NCBI GenBank assembly: GCA_039920165.1
Contig: JBDSEG010000157.1
Span: 1-15,605 of the forward strand
From: JBDSEG01 sp039920165
GTDB taxonomy: Bacteria > Pseudomonadota > Gammaproteobacteria > Burkholderiales > Burkholderiaceae_C
Length of the DNA stretch: 15,605 nucleotides
Direction: 5' to 3'
Positions 1 to 7,871 of this stretch are shown one piece after another; the stretch's first letter is position 1, and each line of letters begins with the position of its first letter. The notes under the pieces are model-generated. The model did not search any database. It saw only the letters and a list, made by a program, of their open reading frames with translations, and was not told the DNA's origin. The position numbers and the translations under genes are program-made.

Positions 1-418
1 TCGCCAGTTCCTGCATCAGCCAGCAGAAGGCGCGCTCACTGTCGGTCTGGCCGACCGGGCGGAACGAGGCGTGCAGACGCGGCGCGTAGTCGACCAGGTT
101 GCCGTTGTGCGCGAAGACCCAGTAGCGGCCCCACAGCTCGCGCACGAATGGGTGGGTATTCTCCAGCGCGACGCCGCCCTGCGTGGCCTTGCGGATGTGC
201 GCGAGGATGCTTTTGCTGCGGATCGGATAGCGCCTCACCATCTCGGCCACCGGCGAGCCGCGCGCGTCTTGCGCGTCGACAAACAGGCGCACGCCGGGGC
301 CTTCGAAAAAGGCGATCCCGAAGCCGTCCTTGTGCTCGCTGGCGCGGGTCGAAAAGCCCGTGAAGCTGAACACCATGTCGGTCGGCGTATTGGCGTTCAT
401 GCCCAGGAGCTGGCACAT
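1..418 (-). CDS. Class II glutamine amidotransferase, YafJ type (N-terminal part; 3' end outside the window)
   Basis: About 139 residues are visible, from the ATG at 418 to the window edge. The protein opens MCQLLGMNANTPTD, the characteristic start of the YafJ / class II (Ntn-hydrolase) glutamine amidotransferase family. Cys2 would become the N-terminal nucleophile after removal of Met. Other family motifs are visible: HIRKAT (the Arg that holds the glutamine carboxylate), HNGNL (oxyanion-hole Asn-Gly) and a TDSE motif. The domain releases ammonia from glutamine or hydrolyses a gamma-glutamyl amide, but the physiological substrate of YafJ proteins is not settled. It is cytoplasmic, with no signal peptide. 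It lies downstream of the reductase gene on the same strand with a 106-bp gap, so co-transcription is possible. EgtC, also a class II amidotransferase, was considered but the N-terminus fits YafJ better. Confidence 0.9.
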   Translation of the reverse strand, partial: MCQLLGMNANTPTDMVFSFTGFSTRASEHKDGFGIAFFEGPGVRLFVDAQDARGSPVAEMVRRYPIRSKSILAHIRKATQGGVALENTHPFVRELWGRYWVFAHNGNLVDYAPRLHASFRPVGQTDSERAFCWLMQELA

Positions 419-444
419 GACGGCCTCCGGGCGCTACGCGCCCA

Positions 445-492
445 CCTCCCGAGGAGGCGCGAGCCCGGCTTCGGGCGGCCGGGCGCTCGGCC
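445..492. terminator. Cluster of three small inverted repeats between the reductase and amidotransferase genes
   Basis: Three short GC-rich hairpins follow one another: CCTCC-CGA-GGAGG (445-457), GCCCG-GCTT-CGGGC (463-476) and GGCCG-6 nt-CGGCC (477-492). They lie just past the stop codon of the leftward reductase gene, where an end-of-transcript structure would be expected. There is no T-run, so intrinsic termination is uncertain. They could instead act as mRNA processing or stabilising structures. Confidence 0.35.
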
Positions 493-524
493 TCGCGGGT
501 CGTATGAGCTTCGCGTGCACGGCC

Positions 525-1754
525 CTATTCCGTGAACAACCGCAACATGCCCTTGAACGTCACCAGATGCCCGGGGTTGCTGGTTTCGTTCAGCACCCCG
601 GTCATGCGCCGGCGCAGGCGCTCGCTCTTGCGCGCGCGCCAGATCAGCAGATCGGCGAGCCAGGGATGGCGGTTGACAAGATTGGCGCGCCGGTACAGCT
701 CGAAGCGCGGCTTGAGCGCGAGCAGCCCGGCGTCGTAGGCGCCGCGCACCGCGGCCTCGTCGGCACCGTGCTGCGCCAGCACGCAGCGCGCGGCGAGCAT
801 GCCGGTTTCCAACGCCTTGCCGATGCCCTCGCCGGTGAACGAATAGGTGCTGCCCGCGGCCTCGCCGGTGACGAGCAGTCCGGGGCGCGAATAGGTCGCG
901 CCGTCGAGCGTGCAGCGCAGCGGCGCGCCCTTCATCGGCCCGAGCTTTGTTCCGCCCTGCATCAGCTCACGCGCCGGAGCGTAGACGCGGACGAAATCGT
1001 CGAACACCTGGCGCAGATTGCCTTCTCCCTTGGTCAGCCGGCCGTCGATGCGCCGCGCATGGCTGTCGGCGATGCCGACGCCGATATTGAAGACGCCGTC
1101 GCGGCACGGAAAGATCCAGCCGTAGCCCGGCGCGAGCGCGCGGTGCCAGACGATCTCGAGCTGCTCGATGCGCCCGACCATCGCCGGGTTGCGCACATAG
1201 CCGCGCAGCGCGACGCCGCTCGGCGTGTGGCGCGTGGACATGCCCGCCGCGAGCAGCGCCTGCGGCACCGCGCCGCTCGCGATCACGACCCAGCGTGCGC
1301 GCAATTCGACGTCGGCGGCGCCGTGGCGCAGGCGCGCGCCCATCACCCGGCCGTCTTCCTCGAGCGGGCTGACAAATCGGACCGGGGCGAACATGCGCGC
1401 CCCGGCAGCAACCGCGGCGGCGCACACGATCGCATCCAGTTCCTGGCGCGGCAGCACGGCGAGCACGCCAGGAACGTCGACGCGCCCGCCGCGCGGCCCG
1501 ATGCAGCCCACGAAGTCGGCCGGCTGCGCAGCGGCCAGCACCGCGTCGAGCACGCCGAGTTCGCGCAGAGCGTTGTGCGCGTCCGGGATCAGCCCGTCGC
1601 CGCAGACCTTGTCGCGCGGAAAGGCGTGCTGGTCGACCAGCACCACGTCGGCCCCGCCGCGCGCCAGCACGATGGCGGCCGCCGCGCCGGCCGGGCCGGC
1701 GCCGACCACGAGCACGTCGCACGCGGAAGGGAGAAGTTCGATGCCGAGATTCAT
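525..1754 (-). CDS. FAD-dependent oxidoreductase, geranylgeranyl reductase family
   Basis: 409 residues from the ATG at 1754. Near the N-terminus, DVLVVGAGPAGAAAA is the GxGxxG dinucleotide-binding fold for FAD. It is followed by FPRDKVCGDGLIP, a signature of the geranylgeranyl reductase family. GEAAGSTYSFTGEGIGKALE near residue 300 is the second FAD-contact motif of this group. Family members reduce isoprenoid double bonds (for example on chlorophyll, archaeal lipid or quinone side chains), but many proteobacterial members are uncharacterised, so the substrate is unknown here. No signal peptide or clear membrane segment is seen. The reading frame stays open upstream to 2246, but the family N-terminus and the divergent gene at 1938 favour the ATG at 1754. 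No good ribosome binding site is visible. A TAGAAT sequence at 1781-1786 (minus strand) could be its -10 box. Confidence 0.88.
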   Translation of the reverse strand: MNLGIELLPSACDVLVVGAGPAGAAAAIVLARGGADVVLVDQHAFPRDKVCGDGLIPDAHNALRELGVLDAVLAAAQPADFVGCIGPRGGRVDVPGVLAVLPRQELDAIVCAAAVAAGARMFAPVRFVSPLEEDGRVMGARLRHGAADVELRARWVVIASGAVPQALLAAGMSTRHTPSGVALRGYVRNPAMVGRIEQLEIVWHRALAPGYGWIFPCRDGVFNIGVGIADSHARRIDGRLTKGEGNLRQVFDDFVRVYAPARELMQGGTKLGPMKGAPLRCTLDGATYSRPGLLVTGEAAGSTYSFTGEGIGKALETGMLAARCVLAQHGADEAAVRGAYDAGLLALKPRFELYRRANLVNRHPWLADLLIWRARKSERLRRRMTGVLNETSNPGHLVTFKGMLRLFTE

Positions 1755-1780
1755 GGCGCGCGCCGTCGCGAGGGAGGCCA

Positions 1781-1786
1781 ATTCTA
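1781..1786 (-). promoter_or_regulatory. Possible -10 element for the reductase gene
   Basis: TAGAAT on the minus strand matches the sigma-70 -10 consensus at five of six positions and would start transcription about 20 nt before the ATG at 1754. No recognisable -35 box is found at the proper distance, so this is a weak call. It lies in the 183-bp divergent region shared with the glycine-zipper gene. Confidence 0.25.
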
Positions 1787-1937
1787 GGAGGCAGGGTCGG
1801 CGGCTATCCCTGCCACGCCAGGCGGGCAATCGTGCGGCGCTACCATGGGTCATCCCGCGGGCGGGCCGGCGCGTTGAGCAGGTTCGCGCCCGGTGGCCGA
1901 AACCGGTCCGGCCCGGCCTCTCTGAGAAGGATCGCGT

Positions 1938-2807
1938 ATGAACCAGACCCCCCTCGCCGCTGCTGTCACCGTCGCGCTGGCCGCCGCCGTGTGCAGTGCC
2001 CCGGCGCTTGCCGCCTCCGATCGCCCCGTACTCGAGCGTCCGATCCCGGTGCCACGCACGCCGATCGCCGCCGCCGCCAACGTCGATACTGCCGATGTGA
2101 TTTCGGCGACCCCGGTCGTGCGCCAGGTCCCGGTGCCGCAGCGCAACTGCTTCGACCAGCCCGTCGTGGTGCAGCGCCAGCCGTCGGGCGCCGGTGCGCT
2201 GATCGGCGCCGTCGCCGGCGCGGCGGTCGGCAATGCGGTCGGGCACGGTTCAGGCCGCGCCGCGGCGACTGCGCTGGGCCTTGTCGGCGGCGCGGCACTC
2301 GGCAACCAGGTTGAGGCCGACGGCGCCGACGGCGCCACGACCCGCCTGGAGCGCCGCTGCGCGACGCAGAACGTCTACGAGGACCGCACGGTCGGCTATG
2401 ACGTGGTCTACGAATACAACGGCCGCCAGTTCACGACCCGCATGCGCAACGACCCGGGTGAATTCGTCCAGGTCCAGGTGCAGGCCACGGGCGAGCCGCT
2501 GCCGGCGCCATCGCGTGGGCGCACCGGCCAGCCGGTCCCGCTGGTCCGGCAAGGCGCCGATCTGGCACCGGCCGCGCCGCCGACGGCCTATGTCGAGCCG
2601 GTCTACGAGAGCTACGCGGTCGCCCCGGCGCCCTACTACTACGGCGGCTATTACGCGCCGGCGCCGTATTACGCGCCCTACTACGCGCCGTCGTATGTGC
2701 CCTTCGGCGCCGGCCTCGCGATCGGCGCGCTGATCGGCTTCGGCAGCCACGGCCATGGCGGCCACTACGGTGGCTGGCGCGGCGGATGGCGCGGCGGGCG
2801 CCGCTGA
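1938..2807 (+). CDS. Secreted glycine-zipper 2TM-domain envelope protein with Tyr/Pro-rich tail
   Basis: 289 residues. Residues 1-26 form a signal peptide (hydrophobic core followed by APALAA), so the protein should enter the periplasm or outer membrane. Residues 83-124 are rich in spaced glycines (GAGALIGAVAGAAVGNAVG and a second half), typical of the glycine-zipper 2TM domain found in outer-membrane and stress lipoproteins. The segment YEDRTVGYDVVYEYNGRQF (148-166) is common in this family. C71 and C141 flank the zipper and could form a disulfide. From about 228 the chain is Tyr/Pro/Ala-rich, then has a second glycine-spaced hydrophobic stretch (256-269) and a His/Gly/Trp/Arg tail. The mature protein has no lipobox Cys. 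GAGAAGGA at 1924-1931 is a good ribosome binding site. Its role is unknown; envelope integrity is an inference. Confidence 0.85.
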   Translation: MNQTPLAAAVTVALAAAVCSAPALAASDRPVLERPIPVPRTPIAAAANVDTADVISATPVVRQVPVPQRNCFDQPVVVQRQPSGAGALIGAVAGAAVGNAVGHGSGRAAATALGLVGGAALGNQVEADGADGATTRLERRCATQNVYEDRTVGYDVVYEYNGRQFTTRMRNDPGEFVQVQVQATGEPLPAPSRGRTGQPVPLVRQGADLAPAAPPTAYVEPVYESYAVAPAPYYYGGYYAPAPYYAPYYAPSYVPFGAGLAIGALIGFGSHGHGGHYGGWRGGWRGGRR

Positions 2808-2839
2808 TCGCCGGCTGAGTTCGGCCCTCGGCGCGGCAT

Positions 2840-2859
2840 CGCCGCCGCGATCGGCGGCG
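2840..2859. terminator. 8-bp GC hairpin after the glycine-zipper gene
   Basis: A perfect inverted repeat, CGCCGCCG, a CGAT loop, then CGGCGGCG, starts 33 bp after the stop codon at 2807 and 38 bp before the next gene. No T-run follows, so it would be an imperfect intrinsic terminator. It may separate the glycine-zipper transcript from the patatin-senB-selD operon. Confidence 0.4.
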
Positions 2860-2896
2860 GGCGCTGCGAGAATCCGCGGCGCGCGCGCAACCGCCC

Positions 2897-3832
2897 ATGC
2901 CTTTGCCCGACCCCCTTGATCCGCCAGAACGTCGCGCGCCCGAATCCGGCGCGATCGCGCGACGCGCGCTGCTTCTCGCCGCGGGCCTGGCGGGATCGGG
3001 CCTCGCGGCGTGCACCATCAGTGCCGACGCCGACCACCGCAGCGCCGATGCACCGCGTGCCGCGCCGCTCGCGCGCCCGGTGCGCACCGCCTGGGTCTTC
3101 AGCAGCGGCGGGCCGCGCGGCTTCGTCCATGTCGGCGTGGTGCAGGCGCTCGATGAACTCGGACTCGTGCCTGACTTGATCGTTGGCGCCTCGGTCGGCG
3201 CGCTGGTGGCGGTGCTGCGCGCCTCGGGAATGCGCGGTGCGCAGATCGCCCAACTCGCGCTCGACCTGCATCCCGCCATGCTGGCGCGCGTGGCGCTCGA
3301 TGGCGATGCCTGGCTGAGCGCCGCGCCGCTGGCCGCATGGGTGCGTCAGCAGATCGGCGGTCGTCCGCTCGAGGCCTTGCCGATCGCCGCGGCCTGCGTC
3401 GTCTACCGGCCGCGCCAGGAAGATTCGATTGCCTTCACCGCGGGCGACGCTGGGCTCGCCGTGCAGGCGGCGAGCGCGATCGAAGGCCAGTTCACGCCGG
3501 TGCGCATCCGCGGCGAGCTGCACCAGGATGCCGACCTGCATCTGCCGCTGCCAGTGCGCCTCGCACGCAGCCTGGGCGCGCAACGCGTCCTGGCGGTCGA
3601 TGCGTCGGCCTACGAAGACCGCGCGCCGGCGGGCACCGAGAGATACCGCGCCGCCGATCTGCGCAAGCGCGCGCTGACCGAACCCGATGCGCGCGCCGCC
3701 AACGTGCTGCTGCATCCCGATACCGGCTACTGGGCCGGCATGTCGCGCGACTACCGCGAGCGCAGCATCGCGATCGGACACGCCGAGGCAATGCGGGCTG
3801 CGACGCGCCTGCGAGCTCTGCACGCCGCATGA
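2897..3832 (+). CDS. Patatin-like phospholipase, predicted lipoprotein
   Basis: 311 residues. The N-terminus has RR at 22-23, a hydrophobic stretch and LAAC with Cys39, a lipobox, so the protein is probably lipid-anchored and possibly exported by the Tat route. GGPRG (71-75) is the patatin oxyanion hole and GASVG with Ser99 is the nucleophile elbow. The catalytic Asp normally sits in DG[GA]; here the equivalent site reads D211-A-D213 ahead of LPLPV, so the glycine is replaced. Patatins are Ser-Asp dyad lipid acyl hydrolases. The real substrate is unknown and activity is not certain given the altered Asp motif. Its stop overlaps the start of the senB-like gene (ATGA at 3829-3832), so the two are probably translationally coupled. 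No clear ribosome binding site is seen before the ATG at 2897; a start slightly further in remains possible. Confidence 0.85.
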   Translation: MPLPDPLDPPERRAPESGAIARRALLLAAGLAGSGLAACTISADADHRSADAPRAAPLARPVRTAWVFSSGGPRGFVHVGVVQALDELGLVPDLIVGASVGALVAVLRASGMRGAQIAQLALDLHPAMLARVALDGDAWLSAAPLAAWVRQQIGGRPLEALPIAAACVVYRPRQEDSIAFTAGDAGLAVQAASAIEGQFTPVRIRGELHQDADLHLPLPVRLARSLGAQRVLAVDASAYEDRAPAGTERYRAADLRKRALTEPDARAANVLLHPDTGYWAGMSRDYRERSIAIGHAEAMRAATRLRALHAA

Positions 3833-4791
3833 AGCCTGCCATCGTCATCGTCACGCCGGCCCTGCGCGCGGCGAACAACGGCAACTGGCAGACCGCGCAG
3901 CGCTGGGCGCGGATGCTGGGCGACGACTACCGGGTGCGGATCGTCGATGCCTGGTCGGGCGGCGACGAGGCGCTGATGTTCGCGCTTCATGCGCGCCGTT
4001 CGGCGGCGTCGATCGTCGCCTGGCGCGAGCAGAATGGCGCGCGCCCGCTCGCGCTGGTGCTGACCGGCACCGATCTGTACCGCGATATCGATAGCGATCC
4101 GCAGGCGCAGCGTTCGCTCGTATTCGCCGATCGGCTGATCGTGCTTCAGGAAGCCGCGCCGCTGCGCCTCCCGATCGCGCTTCGGTCCAAGTGCGTGGTG
4201 AGCTTCCAGTCGGCTCCGGCGCGTGCGCATCTGCCCAAGACATCGGCGCGGCTGCGCGCATTGATGGTGGGCCATCTGCGCGAGGAGAAATCGCCGCGGA
4301 CGTATTTCGCCGCAGCTCGGCTGCTGGCGCAGCGCAGCGATATCGCGCTCGATCACATCGGCGCGCCGCTCGACGCGGTCCTCGGCGAAGCCGCGCTCGC
4401 CACCGCGCGGGACTGCCCGGGCTACCGCTGGCTGGGTGCGCTGCCGCACGCCGCGACGTTGCGTCGCATCCAGGGCGCGCATGTGCTGGTCCATGCGAGC
4501 GCGATGGAAGGCGGCGCGCATGTCGTGATCGAGGCGGTGCGCAGCGGCACGCCGGTCATCGCGTCGGCAATCGACGGCAACATCGGCCTGCTCGGTGCCG
4601 ACTACGCCGGCTATTTCCAGTGGGGCGACGCGCAAGGTCTCGCCACGCTGCTGGAACGCGCGCGCGACGAGCCGGCTATGCTGGCCGCCCTGCAACGCCA
4701 GTGCGACACCCGCGCGGCGCTGTTCGACCCGGCCCGCGAGCGCGCCACCCTGCTGGCCCTGACCGCCGACCTTCTGGAGAATCGATCATGA
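3829..4791 (+). CDS. senB: Selenosugar synthase SenB-like glycosyltransferase (TIGR04348 type)
   Basis: 320 residues with a GT-B fold. The start, IVTPALRAANNGNWQTAQRW, is characteristic of the family once called TIGR04348 and now known as SenB of selenoneine biosynthesis. The C-terminal half has the GT4-type EX7E motif with E227 and E235 (EGGAHVVIE), which contacts the donor nucleotide-sugar phosphate. In characterised sen clusters SenB uses selenophosphate and a UDP-sugar to form a 1-seleno-sugar, making a C-Se bond. Overlaps by ATGA with the patatin gene upstream and with selD downstream strongly suggest one operon, and the selD neighbour supports the selenium role. senA, the EgtB-like enzyme that joins the selenosugar to hercynine, is absent from this window. 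I recognise the family from memory. The exact product is inferred. Confidence 0.85.
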   Translation: MKPAIVIVTPALRAANNGNWQTAQRWARMLGDDYRVRIVDAWSGGDEALMFALHARRSAASIVAWREQNGARPLALVLTGTDLYRDIDSDPQAQRSLVFADRLIVLQEAAPLRLPIALRSKCVVSFQSAPARAHLPKTSARLRALMVGHLREEKSPRTYFAAARLLAQRSDIALDHIGAPLDAVLGEAALATARDCPGYRWLGALPHAATLRRIQGAHVLVHASAMEGGAHVVIEAVRSGTPVIASAIDGNIGLLGADYAGYFQWGDAQGLATLLERARDEPAMLAALQRQCDTRAALFDPARERATLLALTADLLENRS

Positions 4792-5882
4792 ATGCACCTG
4801 ACCTCTCGAATTCGATGTTGACCCAACCGCGCCCGAGCGAGCCGCGCCTGACATCGCTGTCGCACGGCGGCGGCTGCGGCTGCAAGATCGCGCCCGGCGT
4901 GCTGAGTGAGATCCTCAAGGGCACCGCGCGCATGCCGATGCCGCCGGAACTGCTGGTGGGCATCGAGACCGCCGACGACGCCGCGGTCTACAAGCTCAAC
5001 GCCGAGCAGGCGCTGATCGCCACCACCGACTTCTTCATGCCGATCGTCGACGACCCGTTCGAGTTCGGCCGCATCGCTGCGACGAATGCGATCTCCGACG
5101 TGTACGCCATGGGCGGGCGTCCGATCATGGCGCTCGCGCTGGTGGGCATGCCCATCGCGGTGCTGTCCACGCGCACCATCGGCCGCGTGCTCGAAGGCGG
5201 CGAGTCGGTCTGCCGCGCCGCGGGCATTCCGATCGCGGGCGGCCACACCATCGATTCGGTCGAGGCGATCTACGGCCTGGTCGCCCTCGGACTCGTGCAC
5301 CCCGATCGCGTCAAGCGCAACTCGGACGCGAAGCCGGGCGACCGGCTGGTGCTCGGCAAGCCGCTCGGCGTGGGCGTGCTGTCGGCGGCGCTGAAGAAGG
5401 AGGTGCTGTCGGCGGGCGGCTATGCGCAGATGATCGCCACCACGACCCAGCTCAATACGCCCGGCCCCGACCTGGCGGCGCTCGACGGCGTGCACGCGCT
5501 TACCGACGTCACCGGCTTCGGCTTGGCCGGACATGCGCTCGAACTCGCGCGTGGCGCCAAGGCGACGGTGCGCATCGACTGGGCGCGCGTGCCGCTGCTC
5601 GACGGCGTTCGCGATCTGGCCGGACAAGGCCATGTGACCGGCGCCTCGGCGCGCAACTGGGACGGCTACGGCGCCGACGTGCGCCTGGCCAGCGGCTTCG
5701 CGGCGATCGACCAGGCCCTGCTCACCGACCCGCAGACGAGCGGCGGGCTGCTCGTCACCTGCGATGCGGCCGCAGTGCCCGAGGTGCTGACGATCTTTCG
5801 CCGGCACGGCTTCGCCGCCGCCGCCGAGATCGGCGAGGTCGTGGCGCGCGCGGCCGGGGGTGCGGTGCTCGAGATCGCCTGA
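4788..5882 (+). CDS. selD: Selenophosphate synthetase (SelD / SenC)
   Basis: 364 residues, the usual SelD length with a short N-terminal extension. The glycine-rich GGGCGCK segment carries C30, C32 and K33, matching Cys17, Cys19 and Lys20 of E. coli SelD; the catalytic residue is therefore Cys and not selenocysteine. ATTDFFMPIVDDPFEFGRIA and NAISDVYAMGG are ATP/Mg-binding segments of the PurM/SelD fold. The enzyme makes selenophosphate from selenide and ATP. The start overlaps the senB stop (ATGA, 4788-4791), and GGAGA at 4776-4780 is a good ribosome binding site. In sen operons the SelD copy is called SenC. No selA, selB, tRNA-Sec or selU gene is nearby, so this copy probably feeds SenB first, though it could also serve other selenium pathways. 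Confidence 0.97.
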   Translation: MNAPDLSNSMLTQPRPSEPRLTSLSHGGGCGCKIAPGVLSEILKGTARMPMPPELLVGIETADDAAVYKLNAEQALIATTDFFMPIVDDPFEFGRIAATNAISDVYAMGGRPIMALALVGMPIAVLSTRTIGRVLEGGESVCRAAGIPIAGGHTIDSVEAIYGLVALGLVHPDRVKRNSDAKPGDRLVLGKPLGVGVLSAALKKEVLSAGGYAQMIATTTQLNTPGPDLAALDGVHALTDVTGFGLAGHALELARGAKATVRIDWARVPLLDGVRDLAGQGHVTGASARNWDGYGADVRLASGFAAIDQALLTDPQTSGGLLVTCDAAAVPEVLTIFRRHGFAAAAEIGEVVARAAGGAVLEIA

Positions 5883-5947
5883 TCCGCGGTCCTTCGGGGC
5901 CACCTTTGGGGGAAGCCGACGCAGCGCGATCGGCGTACAACGGCGGC

Positions 5948-7864
5948 ATGGGTCGCTTGCGTACAGCCTATTCGAGCGTGCCGAGGTGCCGGCCTCGCAA
6001 GGGTTGGCTGAGGCCTCTGCGCGCCGCGCTCGAACCCGAGACCTTTACGCTCGATGCGCAGGCGCTCGCCATCGGCAAGGCGCAGCGCGAGCGCATGGTC
6101 CACGCGGTCCAGATGCCGCTCATCCGGGCCGCGGGTTTTCTCATCCTTTGTGGCATCGCGTTCCTGAACGACCTGCGCTTCGGGCTGGCGGTGCCGAGCG
6201 CCGAACTCCTTCGGCTGTGGCTGCTCAATCTCGGCTATGCGGCGCTCAGCACCGCGGTGCTGTGGATCGGCTACGGCCGCAGCGGGCGGCTCGACCTGAG
6301 CCTGCTGTTCCTGCATCTGGATCTCGTGGTCTGGATGGCGACGCTGCACCATGTCGAAAGTGGCCAGTTGCTGGTGGCGGTGCTGCTGCTGATCCGCGTC
6401 AGCGACCAGGTCGGTTTCGGCGTGCGGCGCGCGGTGTATTTCGCCCATGTGGTGGCACTCGCCTACCTCGTCTACGCGGGCGTGCTTTACATCGCCGTGC
6501 CGGACGAGGCGCGGTTGTCGGAGCGCTGGATCGTCGCCGCAACGCTGTACCTGGTGGGTCTGTATATCGCGTTCACCGGAAGCGTCTCCGAGCGCTTGCG
6601 AGCGCGCACGCGCTCGGCCGTGCACGCCGCGCGCGATCTGGTCGAAGCGCTCGCCGCCAACACCCGCACGCTCGAAGCGCAGGCGGTCGAGCTCGAGGCG
6701 GCGCGGCTCGAGGGCGAACGCGCGAACGCCGCCAAATCGCGCTTTCTGGCGATGATGAGCCACGAGATCCGCACTCCCATGAACGGCGTGCTCGGCACCG
6801 CCGAACTGCTGGCACACAGCGGTCTCGACGATGCCCAGCGTCGCCTCGTCGAGACCGCGCAGCGATCCGGCGCGACGATGCTTGCGTTGATCGACGACCT
6901 GCTCGATCTGTCGCGCATCGAGGCCGGCAAGCTGACGTTGCTCGAATCGCGCTTCGAGCTCGATCTGCTGATCGACGACGTGATGCTGCTGGTGGCACCG
7001 GCGGCGCAGGCGAAGGGGCTCGCCTGCCACCCTCGGCTTGCGCCCGACTTGCCGGCGTACGTCGTCGGTGACGCGCTGCGACTGCGCCAGGTGCTGTCCA
7101 ATCTGCTGGCGAATGCGATCAAGTTCACCGACGCCGGCCAGGTCGATCTTGGGGTCGCGGTGCTCGAACGGTCTGGCGACGCGGTGCGGCTGCGCTTCGA
7201 AGTGATCGACACCGGTCCGGGCGTTCCGGCCGAGCACCAGGCGACGATGTTCGAGGCCTTCACCCAAGCCGATGCATCGACCACCCGGCGCCACGGCGGC
7301 AGCGGCCTCGGCCTGGCCATCGTCAAGCAGCTGGTGCACCTGCTGGGCGGCGAGGTCGGCGTGCACAGCCGCTCGGGCGCTGGCGCGACATTCTGGTTCG
7401 AGCTGCGATTTGCGCTCGCCCCTGCCGCGCCGGTCGATGCGGCGGCGACGCAGGCGGCCGCCCTGCCTGAACCGCCGCTCGATGCTCGCGTCCTGTTGGT
7501 CGACGACCACCCGGTCAATCAGCTCGTGGTGCGGGCGATGCTCGAGCTGCTGGGTTGCCGCGTCGACTTGGCCGACGACGGGCTGGCCGCTTGCGAGGCC
7601 GCGGCGACGCAGCGTTACGACGTCGTGCTGATGGATCTGCACATGCCGCGCATGGACGGCCTGACCGCCACGGCCTGCATTCGCGCCGATGCCACCGGCG
7701 CGAGCCGCGCGATGCCGATCGTCGCGCTGTCGGCCGCGGCATTGCCCGAGGACCGCGCGCGTTGCGCGGCGGCCGGCATGGCCGATTTCATCGCCAAGCC
7801 GGTCACCCTGGCCCGCCTGCGCGAGTGCCTCGCGGCGCAGCTCGAGGCCGCGCGCCGACGTTGA
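5948..7864 (+). CDS. Membrane hybrid sensor histidine kinase / response regulator
   Basis: 638 residues. The N-terminal part holds about six hydrophobic segments (roughly 57-74, 86-108, 115-133, 139-157, 163-184, 194-212) that match no sensor domain I can name. A helical linker (about 215-262) leads to the HisKA domain with phospho-acceptor H272 in MMSHEIRTPMNG. The ATPase domain shows the N box (NLLANAIKF, N389), DTGPGVP and GGSGLGLAIVKQL. A C-terminal receiver domain begins with RVLLVDDHPVN, has phospho-acceptor D563 in MDLHMPRMDG, and ends with the conserved Lys in AKPV. There is no HPt domain, so phosphate would pass to a separate partner. It follows selD by 65 bp on the same strand and may be read through. 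The start is uncertain: ATG 5948 was chosen, and an in-frame TTG at 5906 would add 14 residues. No good ribosome binding site is seen for either. Confidence 0.92.
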   Translation: MGRLRTAYSSVPRCRPRKGWLRPLRAALEPETFTLDAQALAIGKAQRERMVHAVQMPLIRAAGFLILCGIAFLNDLRFGLAVPSAELLRLWLLNLGYAALSTAVLWIGYGRSGRLDLSLLFLHLDLVVWMATLHHVESGQLLVAVLLLIRVSDQVGFGVRRAVYFAHVVALAYLVYAGVLYIAVPDEARLSERWIVAATLYLVGLYIAFTGSVSERLRARTRSAVHAARDLVEALAANTRTLEAQAVELEAARLEGERANAAKSRFLAMMSHEIRTPMNGVLGTAELLAHSGLDDAQRRLVETAQRSGATMLALIDDLLDLSRIEAGKLTLLESRFELDLLIDDVMLLVAPAAQAKGLACHPRLAPDLPAYVVGDALRLRQVLSNLLANAIKFTDAGQVDLGVAVLERSGDAVRLRFEVIDTGPGVPAEHQATMFEAFTQADASTTRRHGGSGLGLAIVKQLVHLLGGEVGVHSRSGAGATFWFELRFALAPAAPVDAAATQAAALPEPPLDARVLLVDDHPVNQLVVRAMLELLGCRVDLADDGLAACEAAATQRYDVVLMDLHMPRMDGLTATACIRADATGASRAMPIVALSAAALPEDRARCAAAGMADFIAKPVTLARLRECLAAQLEAARRR

Positions 7865-7871
7865 CCCGATG

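Noticed and set aside
1..418. EgtC-like ergothioneine amidotransferase that could link to the selenium genes
   Set aside because: The N-terminal sequence is YafJ type, the gene is on the other strand and 2.5 kb away, and no egtB or egtD is present.
330..1787. Long open frame of 485 codons on the plus strand, antisense to the reductase gene
   Set aside because: Its protein is Arg/Ala/His-rich without motifs, and the opposite strand encodes a clear FAD enzyme. It is a by-product of high GC.
4875..4889. Possible selenocysteine at the SelD active site
   Set aside because: The codon at the position equivalent to E. coli Cys17 is TGC (Cys30), not TGA.
5666..7642. Open frame of 658 codons on the minus strand opposite selD and the hybrid kinase
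   Set aside because: Low-complexity Gln/Arg/His-rich translation without domains; the plus strand holds two well-defined genes.
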